From: Bacillota bacterium
Lineage (GTDB): Bacteria > Bacillota > Negativicutes > Sporomusales > UBA7701
Length of the DNA: 64,000 nucleotides
Assembly: GCA_023415775.1 (NCBI GenBank)
Contig: JAEZJM010000021.1
Coordinates: 124,001-188,000, forward strand
Reading direction: 5' to 3'
Both the position numbers and the translations under genes were made by a program. How positions within the stretch are numbered: the first letter of the stretch is position 1; each line of letters opens with the position of its first letter. Shown piece after piece: positions 1-7,601 of the stretch. A model generated the notes under the pieces. It did no database searches, was not told the origin of the DNA, and was given only the letters and a program-made list of their open reading frames with translations.

Positions 1-474
1 TGTGCGTGGCCGAAATACCGGGCCGCCAAGGTTGTGATGTTTTATCTCCCGATGGCGGACGAGCCTCAGACGTCCGCGCTCATCGAGGACGCCTGGCGGG
101 AAGGGAAAATAGTGGCCGTGCCGCTGATGGGCGAGGTTTACGGCGTCATGGAGGCCGCGGTTCTCGACGGCTGGGACGGCCTCGTGACCGGACGCCTTGG
201 GCTCAAGATGCCCGATCCGGCCAAAACCCGGCGGATTGACCCGGTTGACATCGATCTTGTCGTCGTCCCTGGCGTGGTTTTCGATGTTGCCGGACGCCGT
301 GTGGGTATGGGCGCGGGCTATTACGACCGTTTTCTGCCGCAGGCCGCGTCCGCCTGCCGTATGGGGCTCGCCTGGTCGGCCCAGATAGTGCCGGAGGTTC
401 CTGCCGAAGAGCATGACGTGCGAATGGAGTATCTCTTGACGGAAACCGGCTTTCGGCCCCTGTCGGGCGGATAG
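1..474 (+). CDS. 5-formyltetrahydrofolate cyclo-ligase, 3' part
   Basis: The open frame runs off the left edge, so the true start lies outside the window; about 157 C-terminal residues are present. The family (5-FCL/MTHFS, E. coli YgfA) uses ATP to convert 5-formyl-THF to 5,10-methenyl-THF in the cytoplasm. The diagnostic C-terminal motif GMGAGYYDRFL, which contributes to nucleotide/phosphate binding, is intact, preceded by a DLVVVPGVVFD strand typical of the family. The frame ends at TAG 472-474 and the phosphatase gene starts 36 bases later, so the two may be co-transcribed. The only doubt is the missing N-terminus. Confidence 0.88.
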   Translation, partial: CAWPKYRAAKVVMFYLPMADEPQTSALIEDAWREGKIVAVPLMGEVYGVMEAAVLDGWDGLVTGRLGLKMPDPAKTRRIDPVDIDLVVVPGVVFDVAGRRVGMGAGYYDRFLPQAASACRMGLAWSAQIVPEVPAEEHDVRMEYLLTETGFRPLSGG

Positions 475-510
475 CTTCGCAGTGATGTCCGTCTTGATGG
501 GGGTGGCACG

Positions 511-1215
511 ATGGAGATCAGGATCGGCATTGCCAAAGCCAACAAATACGCGGTCGCCGAATGCGGCGACAGTTTCGAGGTGGCAGAACGACCACGGGGT
601 GGTATTTCTGCCATTTTCGCTGACGGTCAGGGCAGCGGCAAGGCGGCCAAGCAGACCAGCAGCCTCGTGGTCAACCGGGCGGCGTCGCTGATCGCCGAAG
701 GCGTGAGGGATGGGGCGGTGGCCAGGACGGTCCACGATTACCTCTATGCCATGAAAGACGGGAGAGTATCTTCGACCCTGACCATTCTCAGCGCCGATTA
801 CGACGCCCAGACGCTGCTATTTTCCCGCAACGCCAACTGCCCAGTGCTGGTAAAGACCGAATTCGGCATCTCCGTCTACGATGAGGAGGTCCCGCCCATT
901 GGCGTGCACAAATATATGAAGCCGCTGATGAATCAAGTCCCCCTCGATGTGGGCACAATTCTGGTATCCTATACCGACGGTATTCAGGCGGCCGGCCGCA
1001 AGCGCGGCAATGCCATCGACCATGGCCGCCTGCTTAAGCTTCTTGAAGACAATGGACCCGACGACGTGGAATTTATCGCCGAGAATATATTGGAATACGC
1101 TCTGACGCTGGATGATTACCGGCCTGGCGATGACATGACCGTAGTGGTCATGGGCATTTCGGACCGGGATTCGACCCACCGGATTCAGCGGTTCAGTGTC
1201 TCGTTTCCATACTGA
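511..1215 (+). CDS. SpoIIE/PP2C-type serine phosphatase
   Basis: A 234-residue stand-alone phosphatase domain with no transmembrane, PAS or GAF extension. Metal-binding signatures of the SpoIIE/PPM fold are visible: ADGQGSG near residues 37-43, SYTDGI near 163-168 and GDDMTVV near 206-212. The family dephosphorylates serine/threonine phosphoproteins, often anti-sigma-factor antagonists, with Mn2+ or Mg2+. The start is ATG 511, preceded by a GGGGGTGG ribosome site. It is followed after 13 bases by a P-loop protein and then an HD protein, which suggests a signalling trio. The substrate cannot be read from sequence; no anti-sigma kinase or STAS partner lies nearby. Confidence 0.82.
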   Translation: MEIRIGIAKANKYAVAECGDSFEVAERPRGGISAIFADGQGSGKAAKQTSSLVVNRAASLIAEGVRDGAVARTVHDYLYAMKDGRVSSTLTILSADYDAQTLLFSRNANCPVLVKTEFGISVYDEEVPPIGVHKYMKPLMNQVPLDVGTILVSYTDGIQAAGRKRGNAIDHGRLLKLLEDNGPDDVEFIAENILEYALTLDDYRPGDDMTVVVMGISDRDSTHRIQRFSVSFPY

Positions 1216-1228
1216 GCGGGTGAAGGCT

Positions 1229-1609
1229 ATGCGGATTGTTGTGGTAGGGCCGTGCGCCAGCGGCAAGACGACCCTGGTCAACCGCTTGCGGGAGTTGGGG
1301 CTCGACGCCCACAACGTCGCCCAGGAACACTCGGGTATAAAAGCGCTGTGGCGCAAGAAGAGCCCCGACGTGGTGGTGATGCTGGACGCGACATTGCCGG
1401 TTATCCGCCGGCGGCGCTCCGTCCCCTGGGGTGAAGAGCGCCTTGTGGCGCAGCGCGAAAGGCTGCGGGACGCTCGTGAACACGCCAGCCTTTTCATCCA
1501 GACCGATCCACTGTCGCGGGAAGAAGTAGCCGAACGGGTACTGGAGTATATCGCAGGGAGAACTGACAATGGCAGCACTGACTGTAGCAGATCTGAAGGA
1601 AGATCATGA
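1229..1609 (+). CDS. small P-loop nucleotide-binding protein
   Basis: A 126-residue protein with a Walker A motif GPCASGKT at residues 7-14 straight after the first beta strand, then a short kinase-like domain with the possible Walker B strand DVVVMLDA. I do not recognise a specific family; it could be a small kinase or a nucleotide sensor. I place the start at ATG 1229, so that the P-loop sits at the usual distance from the N-terminus, rather than at the upstream in-frame ATG 1196, which overlaps the phosphatase gene. The 3' end overlaps the HD-domain gene by 41 bases in another frame, implying translational coupling within the trio. Confidence 0.7.
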   Translation: MRIVVVGPCASGKTTLVNRLRELGLDAHNVAQEHSGIKALWRKKSPDVVVMLDATLPVIRRRRSVPWGEERLVAQRERLRDAREHASLFIQTDPLSREEVAERVLEYIAGRTDNGSTDCSRSEGRS

Positions 1610-2234
1610 GGTCGGGGTCTATTTATCCTGCAGCACGGAGTATCTCTGCCGGCTGGGTTTCACCGAACACGGCAGGCGGCACGCCGCGCTTGTTTCCGAG
1701 CGGGCCCGCCGCGTGCTGGCGCAGCTTGGCTACGGAGAGCGGGACTGCGAGCTTGCCGGCGTGGCCGGCTATCTGCACGATATCGCCAACCTCGTCAACC
1801 GTTATAACCACGGCGGTACGGGGGCGGTGATGGCTTACGCCATCTTAAGCCGCTTCGGCATGGCGCCTGAGGAGATCGCCCTGGTCGTGTCGGCGATCGG
1901 CAACCACGAGGAGGAGCGGGGCAACGCCATCAACCACATAGCTTCGGCTCTCATCATTGCCGACAAGTCGGATGTTCACCGTTCGCGGGTGACGCATACC
2001 GATTTCGCCAAGTTTGAAATCCATGACAGAGTGAACTACGCGGCTGAGGACAGCCGCCTGAACATCGACCGCGAGGGCGGCGCCATCAATCTCGAACTGA
2101 CCATCGACACGGCCATTTGCCCGGTTATGGAGTATTTCGAAATTTTCCTGAACCGTATGGTCATGTGCCGCCGGGCGGCCGAATTTTTAAACTGCAAATT
2201 TGGCCTGGTCATCAACGGCAACAGGCTGCTTTAG
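1569..2234 (+). CDS. HD-domain protein (putative phosphohydrolase)
   Basis: A 221-residue HD-superfamily protein. Metal ligands can be followed in order: H34/H38 (TEHGRRH), H70-D71 (YLHD), H81 (NHGG), H113 (NHEE) and D132 (ADKSD), enough for a two-metal HD site. HD proteins hydrolyse phosphodiesters or nucleotides, but the substrate here is unknown; there is no RelA/SpoT, PDE or GYP motif. The start ATG 1569 has an AGGGAGA ribosome site and lies inside the P-loop gene. It ends the first transcription block: a strong promoter for secD follows directly. A nucleotide-signalling role together with the phosphatase and the P-loop protein is inference. Confidence 0.75.
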   Translation: MAALTVADLKEDHEVGVYLSCSTEYLCRLGFTEHGRRHAALVSERARRVLAQLGYGERDCELAGVAGYLHDIANLVNRYNHGGTGAVMAYAILSRFGMAPEEIALVVSAIGNHEEERGNAINHIASALIIADKSDVHRSRVTHTDFAKFEIHDRVNYAAEDSRLNIDREGGAINLELTIDTAICPVMEYFEIFLNRMVMCRRAAEFLNCKFGLVINGNRLL

Positions 2235-2257
2235 ACGCCTTTTGCTTTGCCAGTTAA

Positions 2258-2287
2258 TTGACAGCGGACAGGCCATGAAGATATAAT
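2258..2287 (+). promoter_or_regulatory. sigma-A promoter of secDF
   Basis: TTGACA at 2258-2263 and TATAAT at 2282-2287, both perfect consensus hexamers with an 18-base spacer. The predicted start near 2294 leaves a leader of about 30 bases before the secD TTG codon. Confidence 0.78.
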
Positions 2288-2325
2288 TAAATTTGTGCAA
2301 TAGAACAAGATGGGAGGAAAAATCT

Positions 2326-3531
2326 TTGAGATGGAGTAATCTGACCACCTTCTCGGTGGTTGTTTTGGCCATTTTACTTGTTTTCGGCTTTTACATCTCG
2401 CCGCTGGTCCTGTCGGTGAAGCAGGGTCTCGACCTGCAGGGCGGAACCCACGTCGTAATGGAAGCGGTCGATACGCCGGACGCCCAGGTTAACGAAGACG
2501 CCATGCAGCGGGTCGTAAAGGTCATGGAGCGCCGCGTCAACGAACTGGGCCTCACCGAACCCATCATCCAGCGCCAGGGCGATCGCCGCATCATCATCGA
2601 GCTGCCGGGAGTCAAGGACCCCGAGGGCGCCATCGCCCTGATCGGCAAGACGGCGATGCTGGAGTTTAAGAACGAAGCTGGGACGACCGTTCTGACCGGC
2701 AAGGATCTTAAAGACGCCAAAGCCCAGATCACCCAGAGCAACCGCCACGACGTCAGTATCGAGTTCACCGACGAAGGCGGCAAGAAATTCGGCGACCTGA
2801 CGGCCAAGAACGTCGGCAAGCATATCGCCATTACACTTGACGGCCAAGTGCTTACAAATCCCGTGGTCCAGGAGGCCATCCCGAGCGGCAAGGCGGTAAT
2901 CACCGGCCAGCGCACCATCGAGGAGGCGCAAAACCTGGCCATCCTCCTGCGTTCCGGCGCGCTGCCCGTCAAGATGAACATCATGGAGACCCGCACTGTC
3001 GGCCCGACCCTCGGCCAGGACTCGAAAGACAAGAGCAAGACCGCTTTTGTTATAAGCATCGTCGCCATCGTGGTCTTCATGATCGCCTTCTACCGCCTGG
3101 CGGGCGTGGTGGCCAACATCACCCTGATGCTGTACGTCCTGATGTTGCTGGTGGCCCTCAAGATGCTCAACGCCACGCTGACCCTGCCGGGCATCGCCGG
3201 CATCATCCTGTCGATGGGCATGGCGGTCGACGCCAACGTGCTGATCTTCGAGCGGTTCAAGGAAGAGTACCGCGGCGGCAAGACGCTGCGGGCCGCCATG
3301 GACGCCGGCTTCAACCGCGCCTTCACAACCATTTTCGACTCCAACGTCACGACCTTGTTCGCCGCGATCGTCCTCTTCTTCCTCGGCTCCGGTCCGATCA
3401 AAGGCTTCGCCATCACCCTTGGCCTGGGCATCCTGCTCAGTATGTTCACGGCCATCACGGTCACCAAGTATCTTCTTAAGTCGCTGATGAACTCCAGCGT
3501 GTTCAAGAGCGGCAAAATCTTTGGGGCTTAG
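2326..3531 (+). CDS. secD: protein translocase subunit SecD
   Basis: A 401-residue SecD, an RND-like membrane protein that works with SecF and the SecYEG channel and uses the proton-motive force to pull exported proteins. Visible features are an N-terminal membrane segment (about residues 8-28), the DLQGG motif at 36-40, a periplasmic P1 domain with repeated interval motifs, and a C-terminal block of five membrane helices with the conserved GMAVDANVLIFERFKEE segment. The start is TTG 2326, eight bases after a GGGAGG ribosome site at 2312-2317; an ATG at 2331 is out of frame. SecD and SecF are separate genes here, unlike the fused B. subtilis SecDF. Confidence 0.95.
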   Translation: MRWSNLTTFSVVVLAILLVFGFYISPLVLSVKQGLDLQGGTHVVMEAVDTPDAQVNEDAMQRVVKVMERRVNELGLTEPIIQRQGDRRIIIELPGVKDPEGAIALIGKTAMLEFKNEAGTTVLTGKDLKDAKAQITQSNRHDVSIEFTDEGGKKFGDLTAKNVGKHIAITLDGQVLTNPVVQEAIPSGKAVITGQRTIEEAQNLAILLRSGALPVKMNIMETRTVGPTLGQDSKDKSKTAFVISIVAIVVFMIAFYRLAGVVANITLMLYVLMLLVALKMLNATLTLPGIAGIILSMGMAVDANVLIFERFKEEYRGGKTLRAAMDAGFNRAFTTIFDSNVTTLFAAIVLFFLGSGPIKGFAITLGLGILLSMFTAITVTKYLLKSLMNSSVFKSGKIFGA

Positions 3532-3543
3532 GGGGTGGGGAAG

Positions 3544-4458
3544 ATGTCAATTAAATTCGACTTTATCGGCAAACGCAACTGGTGGTACGCACTGTCCGTG
3601 ATTATCATGATTCCCTGCATCATCTCCATGGCCGTTCAGGGATTTCACCTCGGCATCGACTTCACAGGCGGCACGCTCCTCGACCTCAAGTTCGCCCAGC
3701 CGGTTTCCGTGGCCCAGGTGCGCGATGCGCTCAAGGACCACCATTTGGAAGGAAGCACCATCCAGCTGGCGGCCGGCGCGCAGACGGAGAAAGCCCAAAA
3801 CGTCTTCGTCCGTACCCGGGTGCTGGAGGAAAACGAGCGGACGGCGGTGCTTGCCGACCTGAAGAAGCATATCGGCGACTTTGAAGTCCTCCGCGTCGAG
3901 AAGGTCGGCGCCATCATCGGCTCCGAGTTGACCAAGCAGGCGATTATCGCTCTGGTCGTGTCCTGGCTGCTGATGATCGCCTATATAACCTTCCGGTTCG
4001 AGTTCAAGTTCGGTGTTTCGGCGGTCCTCGCCCTCATCCACGACGTCATCATCGTGATGGGCGTATTCTCGATTTTCCAGCTGGAGGTGGACGCCGCCTT
4101 TGTGGCGGCCATCCTGACGATCGTCGGCTACTCCATCAACGACACCATCGTCATCTTCGACCGCATCCGCGAAAACCTCAAGACCCACCGCAAGACGGAG
4201 AGTTTCCAGGATCTGGTCAACCGGAGCATCTGGCAGACGATGACCCGCTCGATCTACACCGTCGTGACCGTGCTGTTCTGCTCGCTGGCCCTGTATTTCT
4301 TCGGCGGCGAGACGACGAAGAATTTCGCTCTTGCCCTCACCATCGGTTTCTTGGCCGGCTGCTATTCCTCGATCTGCAACGCCAGCCCCATCTGGGTTAC
4401 GCTCAAGGAGTGGTCCGAACGCCACCGCGTGGAGGCCAAGCTAAAGGGTTCAAAATAA
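3544..4458 (+). CDS. secF: protein translocase subunit SecF
   Basis: A 304-residue partner of SecD with the same topology: first helix near residues 14-32, GIDFTGG motif near 38-44, then five helices including a VGYSINDTIVIFDRIREN segment characteristic of SecF. The ATG at 3544 follows the G-rich ribosome site GGGGGTGGGG at 3531-3540; an in-frame GTG at 3535 lies inside that site and is less likely. The gene starts 12 bases after secD stops and is followed by a strong terminator, so secDF forms a two-gene operon. Confidence 0.95.
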   Translation: MSIKFDFIGKRNWWYALSVIIMIPCIISMAVQGFHLGIDFTGGTLLDLKFAQPVSVAQVRDALKDHHLEGSTIQLAAGAQTEKAQNVFVRTRVLEENERTAVLADLKKHIGDFEVLRVEKVGAIIGSELTKQAIIALVVSWLLMIAYITFRFEFKFGVSAVLALIHDVIIVMGVFSIFQLEVDAAFVAAILTIVGYSINDTIVIFDRIRENLKTHRKTESFQDLVNRSIWQTMTRSIYTVVTVLFCSLALYFFGGETTKNFALALTIGFLAGCYSSICNASPIWVTLKEWSERHRVEAKLKGSK

Positions 4459-4469
4459 GACGACGCCCC

Positions 4470-4498
4470 AAAACCCGGGATAATATCCCGGGTTTTTT
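4470..4498 (+). terminator. intrinsic terminator after secF
   Basis: Stem CCCGGGA (4474-4480) with TCCCGGG (4486-4492), a five-base loop, and a run of six T at 4493-4498; the flanking A-run upstream extends the stem. Confidence 0.9.
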
Positions 4499-4591
4499 CG
4501 TGTCTGCCTGGCGGCGGTTTTTACCGTAATACGGGTGCACCAAGCGGGGAATAAGGCAATATCATAGTAGGAGCTAGAAGGTGGTGAGCCT

Positions 4592-5602
4592 ATGTGGATA
4601 CTCCTGCCGGCGCTGTCGCTGGCGATCGTCCATATCGCCGGCGACAACGCCGGCGTGGTTCCGGACGCAGCCTCCAGGGCTGGCGCGGGGATATTCGTCA
4701 CGATTATCCTGGCCTATAGCGTGTTCGGCGCCGGACTGACAGGGCTTGCCGCCTGGATCGGCGTGCGCACCGGAGCCGAATTGGCGGTCGTCGTCCGCCG
4801 ATTGTTCGGGACGCGCGGCAAAAGGCTGTTCGCCGTCATCACCCTGGGCATTTCGGTTCCGGCCAGCGCCCTTACGGGCGGTTATTTCGCCGCGCTGCTG
4901 GTGCGCGACCTAACCGGGCTGCCACAGGCGGCGGCGGCGCCGCTATGCCTGGCCTTATTTACCTTAATGGCGGCCGGTTATCTGGCGGAGCTGCTGATAA
5001 TCGCAAATTATTGCTCCCTGCTGCTGGTTCCGGCGATTGTCATCATGCTTGTTTCATCCGGCGGGGGCGGGCCACAGCCGCTGCCGCCGGCGGAAATGGA
5101 CTGGCCGCTGGTTATGGCGCTGTTCGGCTACAACGCCGGCGGGATGCGGCCCGCCCTGGCGGCGGAAACGGCCGCCTGCCTGGCGAGGCGGGGCGGCCGG
5201 GCTGTGTGGCTTACCGTAGCCGCCAAGCTTGTCGAGGGCGTGCTGACGCTTGCCCTGGCCTATATAGTGCTTGCGGCCGGCGCAACCGGTCCGATGGCCC
5301 TGACGGCCGCCGCCGCCAGTGTTTTCGGCCCGACAGGGGGGGCGGTTTTCGCCGGCGTGCTGTTTTGCACTTTCGCTACGACGATGGTGCCGGCGATGGT
5401 CTTAAATGGGCGGCACGTGGCCTGCTGCACCGGAATGGCTTCATGGAGGGCGGTGGCGGCCGCGGGCTGCGCCGTTTACCTGGCGACTTTTTTGCCGTAT
5501 GATACGGTTCTGCGGATTATGGCCTGGACCGCCGCAGCGACGACCGTGTTTATCGTCTATACGGCGTATGCGGTACATAAAAACGGCGGCAATCAGCAAT
5601 AA
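4592..5602 (+). CDS. polytopic membrane protein of unknown function
   Basis: A 336-residue protein made almost entirely of hydrophobic helices (roughly ten), with short loops rich in Gly, Ala and Arg. A polar GYNAGGMRP segment and a SVFGAGLTG segment inside membrane stretches recall unwound helices of APC/LeuT-fold transporters such as the YkvI group, but I cannot assign a family. The start ATG 4592 follows an AAGGTGGTGAG ribosome site. It lies between the secF terminator and a DUF456 membrane protein, with which it probably shares a transcript. No substrate is indicated. Confidence 0.7.
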   Translation: MWILLPALSLAIVHIAGDNAGVVPDAASRAGAGIFVTIILAYSVFGAGLTGLAAWIGVRTGAELAVVVRRLFGTRGKRLFAVITLGISVPASALTGGYFAALLVRDLTGLPQAAAAPLCLALFTLMAAGYLAELLIIANYCSLLLVPAIVIMLVSSGGGGPQPLPPAEMDWPLVMALFGYNAGGMRPALAAETAACLARRGGRAVWLTVAAKLVEGVLTLALAYIVLAAGATGPMALTAAAASVFGPTGGAVFAGVLFCTFATTMVPAMVLNGRHVACCTGMASWRAVAAAGCAVYLATFLPYDTVLRIMAWTAAATTVFIVYTAYAVHKNGGNQQ

Positions 5603-5638
5603 TCTAGGTAGAAACTGCCCAAAAGAGGGGCCCTGGAT

Positions 5639-6106
5639 TTGTTATTGCTGAAAGTCACCGTTATTCTTATAATGCTGGTTGGTCTCGCACTTACGCTGAT
5701 GCCTCGCCTGCCGGGCACGCTTGTCATCTTGGGCGCCGCCGTTCTCTACCTGGGAGCGGCCGGCGCCGCCGCTCCTCCATGGGTCGTGGCGGCGCTTGTG
5801 GCACTGGCTTTCGCCGCCGAAGTCGGGGGGCGGATGCTGCGGCTTTATCTTACCCGCCGCCATTCGCTGTCACGGGTTTTCTGCGTCAACTGTTCGGTCG
5901 GCAATATAGGCGGCATTCTTGCCGCCGACGCCCTGCTAGGTCCGGTCCTCGGCCTGGTGGTGTGGGAGTTTTTCGCCGGCAAAACGCTGGCCCCCCGGTG
6001 GGATACGGTGGCGCGCGTCCTGCTGCGTCTGGCGGCCGTGGCTGCGGTCCGCTTCGGCTGCGGACTGCTGATGATTGTTCTTGTGCTAGTATATATCATG
6101 GGCTGA
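5639..6106 (+). CDS. DUF456 membrane protein
   Basis: A 155-residue protein with four or five membrane helices. The N-terminal segment with MPRLPGTLVILGAAVLY matches the DUF456 signature (a PGLPG-like turn between two helices), and the glycine-rich VGNIGGILAADALLGPVLG segment also fits. Function unknown. The proposed start is TTG 5639, ten bases after AGAGGGG; other in-frame starts would shorten the first helix. It lies 36 bases after the preceding membrane protein. A 163-base gap follows before the AAA ATPase gene, in which I see no clear promoter. Confidence 0.72.
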   Translation: MLLLKVTVILIMLVGLALTLMPRLPGTLVILGAAVLYLGAAGAAAPPWVVAALVALAFAAEVGGRMLRLYLTRRHSLSRVFCVNCSVGNIGGILAADALLGPVLGLVVWEFFAGKTLAPRWDTVARVLLRLAAVAAVRFGCGLLMIVLVLVYIMG

Positions 6107-6269
6107 GAGAAGCGGTTTCGGCCTGTGCTCATATCCAAGGCTGGCGTTTTGCCGGCGGGAACGACTGGGCGGCTCGCAGGGCGGGGCGCCGATTTTCAAT
6201 GCCCTGCTCCGGGTAGGGGCGGGGTCTGCGGGTTACAATAATACAAACAGGCGGGAGGGCGAGAAAAAG

Positions 6270-7601
6270 ATGTACAACCGGTTGATCCGTCACAACGGCA
6301 ACAGTGATTTATTCCGGGCCTTAGAGCTGTCGGTCGCGGCGTTGACGAGCCGCCATCCTTTCCACCTTCACGCGGAGGGCTTGCGCGGTACGGGAAAGAC
6401 CACCATCCTACGGGCGGCGGCAATGCAGTTGCCGCCGATTGTCCGCGTACAGGGCTGCATCTATAACTGTCACCCGGCGCGGCCCCATTGCCCGGAGCAC
6501 AAAGGATTCGATGCGGCGGCTATCGACCGGATCGGCCGGGAGGTAGTGCCTTGCCCGTTTTTAGAGATCTCCCAGTCGGCGAAGGTCGGCACCGTTCTCG
6601 GCAGCATCGATCTTGGTAGGCTTGTCGACAGTCGCAGTCCGGCGGCCGCTCTTCTCCCCGGTACGATCCTCCAGGCTCATCGCGGGGTCGTTTTCATCGA
6701 CGAAATCAACCGGCTGGCCGACACCGGTCCTGAGCTGGCCGACGTTCTCCTCGATGTGATGGGTACAAAGCCCGGCCGGGTACAGGTGGAGGAAACGGGG
6801 CTGCCGGTTGTGGAGATGCCGGTGGAGGTGACGGTGTGGGCAGCGTCCAATCCCGACGAGGAGCCGGGGGCGCTGGCGCAGGTGCGCAGACAGCTGGCCG
6901 ACAGGTTCGATATGGTGGTGAATATGGGTAGGCCGAACGATTATCGCGCGGTGGCGGCGATGCTTGCCCAGCGGGAAGGTACGGCGCTGCCGGCGATGGA
7001 CGAGGCCGGTTTCCGGCTGGGTGACTTCCGGAGCGTGGCGGTCGGCGATGAACTGCGCGCAATACTGGCGGCGATTTATGTCGATTTCAATCTCGAGAGC
7101 CTGAGAGCCATAGAAGGGTTGGAAACTGCGGCTCGACTGGCGGCTATCCAGGCCGGGCGGCGAAAAGTGCTGGCGGAGGATGTCGCGCTGGTGGCGCCGA
7201 TGGTTTTAGGCCATCGGACCGATAACGCCACGCTGGCGGGTATCCTCAAGCACTTGCAGGCGGTGGAAGGCAACCGAGTGACCAGGGTTCAGGCCGTGGA
7301 AACCGGCCAGTCGCAGGACAAAACGCAGGCTGAGACGGCCGAAGCCGGCAGTGCGCCTGCGTGCTTGAGCGATTGGTGGACCGCGCTGAAACGGCGGCTG
7401 GGATCGAGCCGCACGAGGGGGGAGTCTTCAGCGGGCAGCGGCGGCGGACAAGGGGCGGCTGGCGGGGAACAGGCGTCGGCGAATGCGATAGCCGATCCCA
7501 CGAATACAAATATCGTCGCTCCTCCCCGCACGGCCGTGCCGCTGGCCGAACTGCCGGCGGAAAAATACGTGAGCGGCGAGGACGGCAACCGCCATGTATG
7601 A
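6270..7601 (+). CDS. Mg-chelatase-like AAA+ ATPase (ChlI/BchI type)
   Basis: A 443-residue AAA+ protein. Walker A GLRGTGKT lies at residues 37-44 and Walker B VFIDEIN at 141-147; a sensor-1 region (WAASNPDEE) and an arginine-rich RRQLADRFD follow. A Cys/His cluster (C63, C67, H68, H73, C74, H77) sits between Walker A and Walker B. The C-terminal roughly 100 residues are low-complexity Gly/Ser/Ala linker. ChlI-type ATPases drive remodelling by vWA partners such as ChlD. The downstream vWA gene overlaps by eight bases, so the two are translationally coupled. There is no ChlH or tetrapyrrole chelatase gene nearby, so a porphyrin role is unsupported. The start ATG 6270 has GGGAGGGCGAG upstream. 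Confidence 0.82.
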   Translation: MYNRLIRHNGNSDLFRALELSVAALTSRHPFHLHAEGLRGTGKTTILRAAAMQLPPIVRVQGCIYNCHPARPHCPEHKGFDAAAIDRIGREVVPCPFLEISQSAKVGTVLGSIDLGRLVDSRSPAAALLPGTILQAHRGVVFIDEINRLADTGPELADVLLDVMGTKPGRVQVEETGLPVVEMPVEVTVWAASNPDEEPGALAQVRRQLADRFDMVVNMGRPNDYRAVAAMLAQREGTALPAMDEAGFRLGDFRSVAVGDELRAILAAIYVDFNLESLRAIEGLETAARLAAIQAGRRKVLAEDVALVAPMVLGHRTDNATLAGILKHLQAVEGNRVTRVQAVETGQSQDKTQAETAEAGSAPACLSDWWTALKRRLGSSRTRGESSAGSGGGQGAAGGEQASANAIADPTNTNIVAPPRTAVPLAELPAEKYVSGEDGNRHV

